Part shown: positions 51,498 to 53,594 of the stretch, in pieces
Numbering within the stretch: position 1 is the first letter of the stretch
Layout of the letters: each line of letters opens with the position of its first letter
Source of the DNA: Clostridia bacterium
GTDB lineage: Bacteria; Bacillota; Clostridia; TANB77; CAG-508
DNA: 53,594 nucleotides
Assembly: GCA_017528085.1 (NCBI GenBank)
Contig: JAFXPH010000003.1
Location: 1-53,594 of the forward strand
Reading direction: 5' to 3'
The notes under the pieces: model-generated
Told to the model about the DNA's origin: nothing
The model's input: the letters and a program-made list of their open reading frames with translations, nothing else
The model's database searches: none
Program-made: the position numbers and the translations under genes

Positions 51498-53594
51498 CTA
51501 TTTCTTATTAGCTTTTCTTTTTTTGATTTTTGATGATGCAATAATCATTCCTATTACTGATAATACCATAGTACCAAAGTATGTTGTGATGTTATCACCA
51601 GTCTTTGGAGAATAATATACGATTGTTTCTGTTGTTGTATTGTTGTTAACAACGATAACTTCTTTTTGTACTGGAACTTTTGTATAGTATAGTTTTAATA
51701 CTAAGCTTCCGTCTCCAGCAATTATTCCTGTTAGAACTGTTCCTTTGATTGTACTATCGAACATATATCCTTCATAAGATTTTGCTTTTCCGCTAACTGG
51801 TTCTCCTGTTGTTCCTGTTAAGTTTTCTGTTTCTTTTAATGTAAATGAATCAATTGGATTTCCTGCTGCGTCAACATCTTGAACATAGTGTTCTACTTTG
51901 TATTTTGTATCAGTATTTCTTGTATAGTAAACTTTTAATACTAAACTTCCGTCTCCAGCTATAATTCCAGATAATACGTTGTTTTCATTATCCTCTTCGA
52001 ATGTGAAACCATCGAATGTCTTGATTTCAGCTTGAGCTTCTGTATCAGTAGTTCCTGTTAAACTATCAGTTTCTGTTAATGTATAATTATCATCATTTAA
52101 GTTTTGTAAATAATACTCTACAGTATATGCTGTATCTTCATTTGGTTCAAATGTACCAACGATTTCTACATCTTCAGCTGGCATCTTGAAGTCATCTCTA
52201 TCCCAACCACTAAATGTATATCCAGGTGCTGTAGCATCTTCTGCTACTGTAACATCTTGCTCATAAGCATATCTAGCTGGTGCAGGAAGTTCTGATGCAC
52301 CATTAGGTACTGGATCGTTATCATAAGCATATGTAACTGTATAAATATTTCTTGTATAGTATAATCTTAAAATTAGACTTCCGTCTCCTGCAATTATACC
52401 TGATTGGATTGTTCCTTCAACTGTTGCATCGAAAGTAAATCCTTCAAATTCTTTTGGAGTTGCTGTTGCCATTGTGTCAGTTTCACCTGTTAGGTTTTCT
52501 GTTTCTCTTAATGTAAATCCTGCAGTTGGTTCAGCAATTCCTTGAACGCCGTCTAGTAATACTTTTACTGCATCTAAATCTTGAACATAATGTTCAACTA
52601 TAAATGAAGTATCAGTTCTTGCTGTGAATGATCCTGTGATTACAACATCTTCAGCTGGCATTGTGAAGTCATCTCTATCCCAACCATCGAAATCGTATCC
52701 AGGTGCTGTAGCATCGTCTGCTACTGTTACTTGTGCTCCATATTCATATGTTGTTTCTGCTGGTAATGCACTTGCTCCAGCTGGCTCATTAGCATATGTA
52801 TATGAAACTGTATAACTATTTCTTGTATAGTATAGTTTTAATACTAATTTTCCATCTCCAGTGATTGTTCCTGTTTGTTTTGTTCCTTCAACTGTAACAT
52901 CGAATGTAAATCCTTCGTATGTCTTTGGATTTGCTGTTGCCATTGTGTCAGTTTCACCTGTTAGGTTTTCTGTTTCTTTTAATGTAAATGTATCAGCATT
53001 TAAGTCTTCTAAGTAGTGCTCTACTTTGTAAGCAGTATCAGTTCTTGCTTCAAATGATCCTTTGATTACAACATCTTCAGCTGGCATTTCGAAATCATCT
53101 CTATCCCATCCTGAGAAGTCATATCCTGGAGCTGTAGCATCTTCTGCTACTGTTACTGATGCACCATATTCGTATGTAGCTTCAGCAGGTAACTCACTTG
53201 CTCCTGTTGGAACTTTTCCTTCATACTCATATGTTACTTTATAACTATTTCTTGTATAGTATAGTTTTAATACTAATTTTCCATCTCCTGTTATTACTCC
53301 AGTTTGTTTTGTTCCTTCTACTGAAGAATCAAATGTGAATCCTTCGTATGTCTTTGGAGATGCAGATACTTCTGTATCTGTTGTTCCTGTTAAGTTTTCT
53401 GTATCTTTTAATGTGAATGTATCAGCATTTAAATCTTCTAAGTAGTGTTCTACTTTGTATGCTGTATTTTCGTTTGCTGTAAATGATCCCTTGATTACTA
53501 CATCTTCAGCTGGCATTGTAAAGTCTTGTTTATCCCAACCACTAAATGTGTATCCAGGTGCTGTAGCATCATCTGCTACTGTTACTTGTGCTCC
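51498..53594 (-). CDS. SHIRT/MucBP-repeat surface adhesin with SPKTG anchor (partial)
   Basis: The last 698 residues of a larger protein; the frame stays open to the right edge, so the N-terminus and signal peptide are outside. It alternates about 70-residue MucBP-like units (YKVEHY...ENLTG...GFTFD...LVLKLYYTRN; five copies) with about 65-residue SHIRT-like units (VTYxY...APGYDFSGW...MPAEDVVI; three full and one partial). The last two MucBP-like units are adjacent. The end is SPKTGDN, a hydrophobic helix and KIKKRKANKK: a sortase sorting signal. Codon use is more GC-rich than neighbours. It is probably a cell-surface rod or adhesin. Confidence 0.92.
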   Translation of the reverse strand, partial: GAQVTVADDATAPGYTFSGWDKQDFTMPAEDVVIKGSFTANENTAYKVEHYLEDLNADTFTLKDTENLTGTTDTEVSASPKTYEGFTFDSSVEGTKQTGVITGDGKLVLKLYYTRNSYKVTYEYEGKVPTGASELPAEATYEYGASVTVAEDATAPGYDFSGWDRDDFEMPAEDVVIKGSFEARTDTAYKVEHYLEDLNADTFTLKETENLTGETDTMATANPKTYEGFTFDVTVEGTKQTGTITGDGKLVLKLYYTRNSYTVSYTYANEPAGASALPAETTYEYGAQVTVADDATAPGYDFDGWDRDDFTMPAEDVVITGSFTARTDTSFIVEHYVQDLDAVKVLLDGVQGIAEPTAGFTLRETENLTGETDTMATATPKEFEGFTFDATVEGTIQSGIIAGDGSLILRLYYTRNIYTVTYAYDNDPVPNGASELPAPARYAYEQDVTVAEDATAPGYTFSGWDRDDFKMPAEDVEIVGTFEPNEDTAYTVEYYLQNLNDDNYTLTETDSLTGTTDTEAQAEIKTFDGFTFEEDNENNVLSGIIAGDGSLVLKVYYTRNTDTKYKVEHYVQDVDAAGNPIDSFTLKETENLTGTTGEPVSGKAKSYEGYMFDSTIKGTVLTGIIAGDGSLVLKLYYTKVPVQKEVIVVNNNTTTETIVYYSPKTGDNITTYFGTMVLSVIGMIIASSKIKKRKANKK
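52168..53516 (-). repeat. Long tandem repeat array inside the adhesin gene
   Basis: Composite units of 426-477 bp repeat at high DNA identity; the marker acatcttcagctggcat begins at 52168, 52645, 53071 and 53500. The 477-bp unit differs by a 51-bp (17-residue) in-frame insertion in its MucBP-like part. The array continues past the right edge. Confidence 0.88.

Noticed and set aside
52168..53594. Regularly spaced DNA repeats suggestive of a CRISPR array
   Set aside because: Units are over 400 bp, in frame, and encode SHIRT/MucBP protein repeats. There are no short repeats with unique spacers and no cas genes.
1..53594. Prophage, insertion sequence or defence island
   Set aside because: No transposase, integrase, capsid, nuclease-helicase or restriction gene was recognised. 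Most genes are housekeeping or envelope genes.

Overview
The window is AT-rich, densely packed DNA (about 30% G+C by eye) using the standard bacterial code (TGA is a stop, e.g. at 49416-49418). It looks like a low-GC Bacillota chromosome, most likely an anaerobic, possibly spore-forming, uncultivated Clostridia-type gut commensal. Supporting evidence is PolC-type DNA polymerase III, a dipicolinate synthase subunit (DpaA), T-box and M-box riboswitches, ChW repeats, two sortases, SHIRT/MucBP-type surface repeats, and a flavodiiron protein with rubredoxin for oxygen defence. The lineage assignment is inference; the 90 bases of 16S rRNA present are too short to place it.

Layout. Positions 1-90 are the 5' end of a 16S rRNA gene on the minus strand, fed by three tandem near-consensus promoters (265-540). 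Next come a GT-C-like membrane protein (610-2271) and a divergent, apparently leaderless RluA/RluD-type pseudouridine synthase (2373-3242). A HExxH metallopeptidase-like protein of unknown role and a small partner follow (3274-5621). A minus-strand run cysS-femX-alr-DUF1189-ftsH-fprA-rubredoxin (13552 to 5725) joins Cys-tRNA synthesis, peptidoglycan precursor and bridge synthesis, membrane proteolysis and O2/NO detoxification. Upstream of it is a class A penicillin-binding protein with an unusual Cys-rich tail.

Positions 16624-23018 hold one apparent six-gene operon (TPR protein, dpaA, uppP, sortase, SH3b surface protein, folD), bracketed by a promoter at 23083-23111 and a terminator at 16580-16613. 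Positions 23193-32401 hold the conserved Firmicutes cluster pyrH-frr-uppS-cdsA-rseP-(PH-domain protein)-polC-DUF1294. The dxr, ispG and proS genes often found inside this cluster are absent. Then come Nudix, greA, a coiled-coil hypothetical and aspS. aspS sits behind a T-box leader whose predicted specifier loop reads UGAAACA (AAC/GAA) rather than Asp GAC.

Positions 36739-42644 are a cell-wall operon: a truncated GH18-like protein, mltG, and a 12-ChW-repeat GH25 lysozyme. Positions 42829-44211 are a plus-strand NfeD/SPFH membrane-microdomain pair. Tandem mgtE Mg2+ transporters (44779-47462) lie behind an M-box riboswitch. Positions 47756-50502 are a five-gene operon of mostly unknown small proteins. 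The window ends with a class B-like sortase and the 3' part of its probable substrate, a SHIRT/MucBP repeat adhesin ending in an SPKTG sorting signal; this gene runs off the right edge.

The overall theme is housekeeping interleaved with cell-envelope construction. I do not see a CRISPR array, an insertion sequence, a prophage or a classic defence system.
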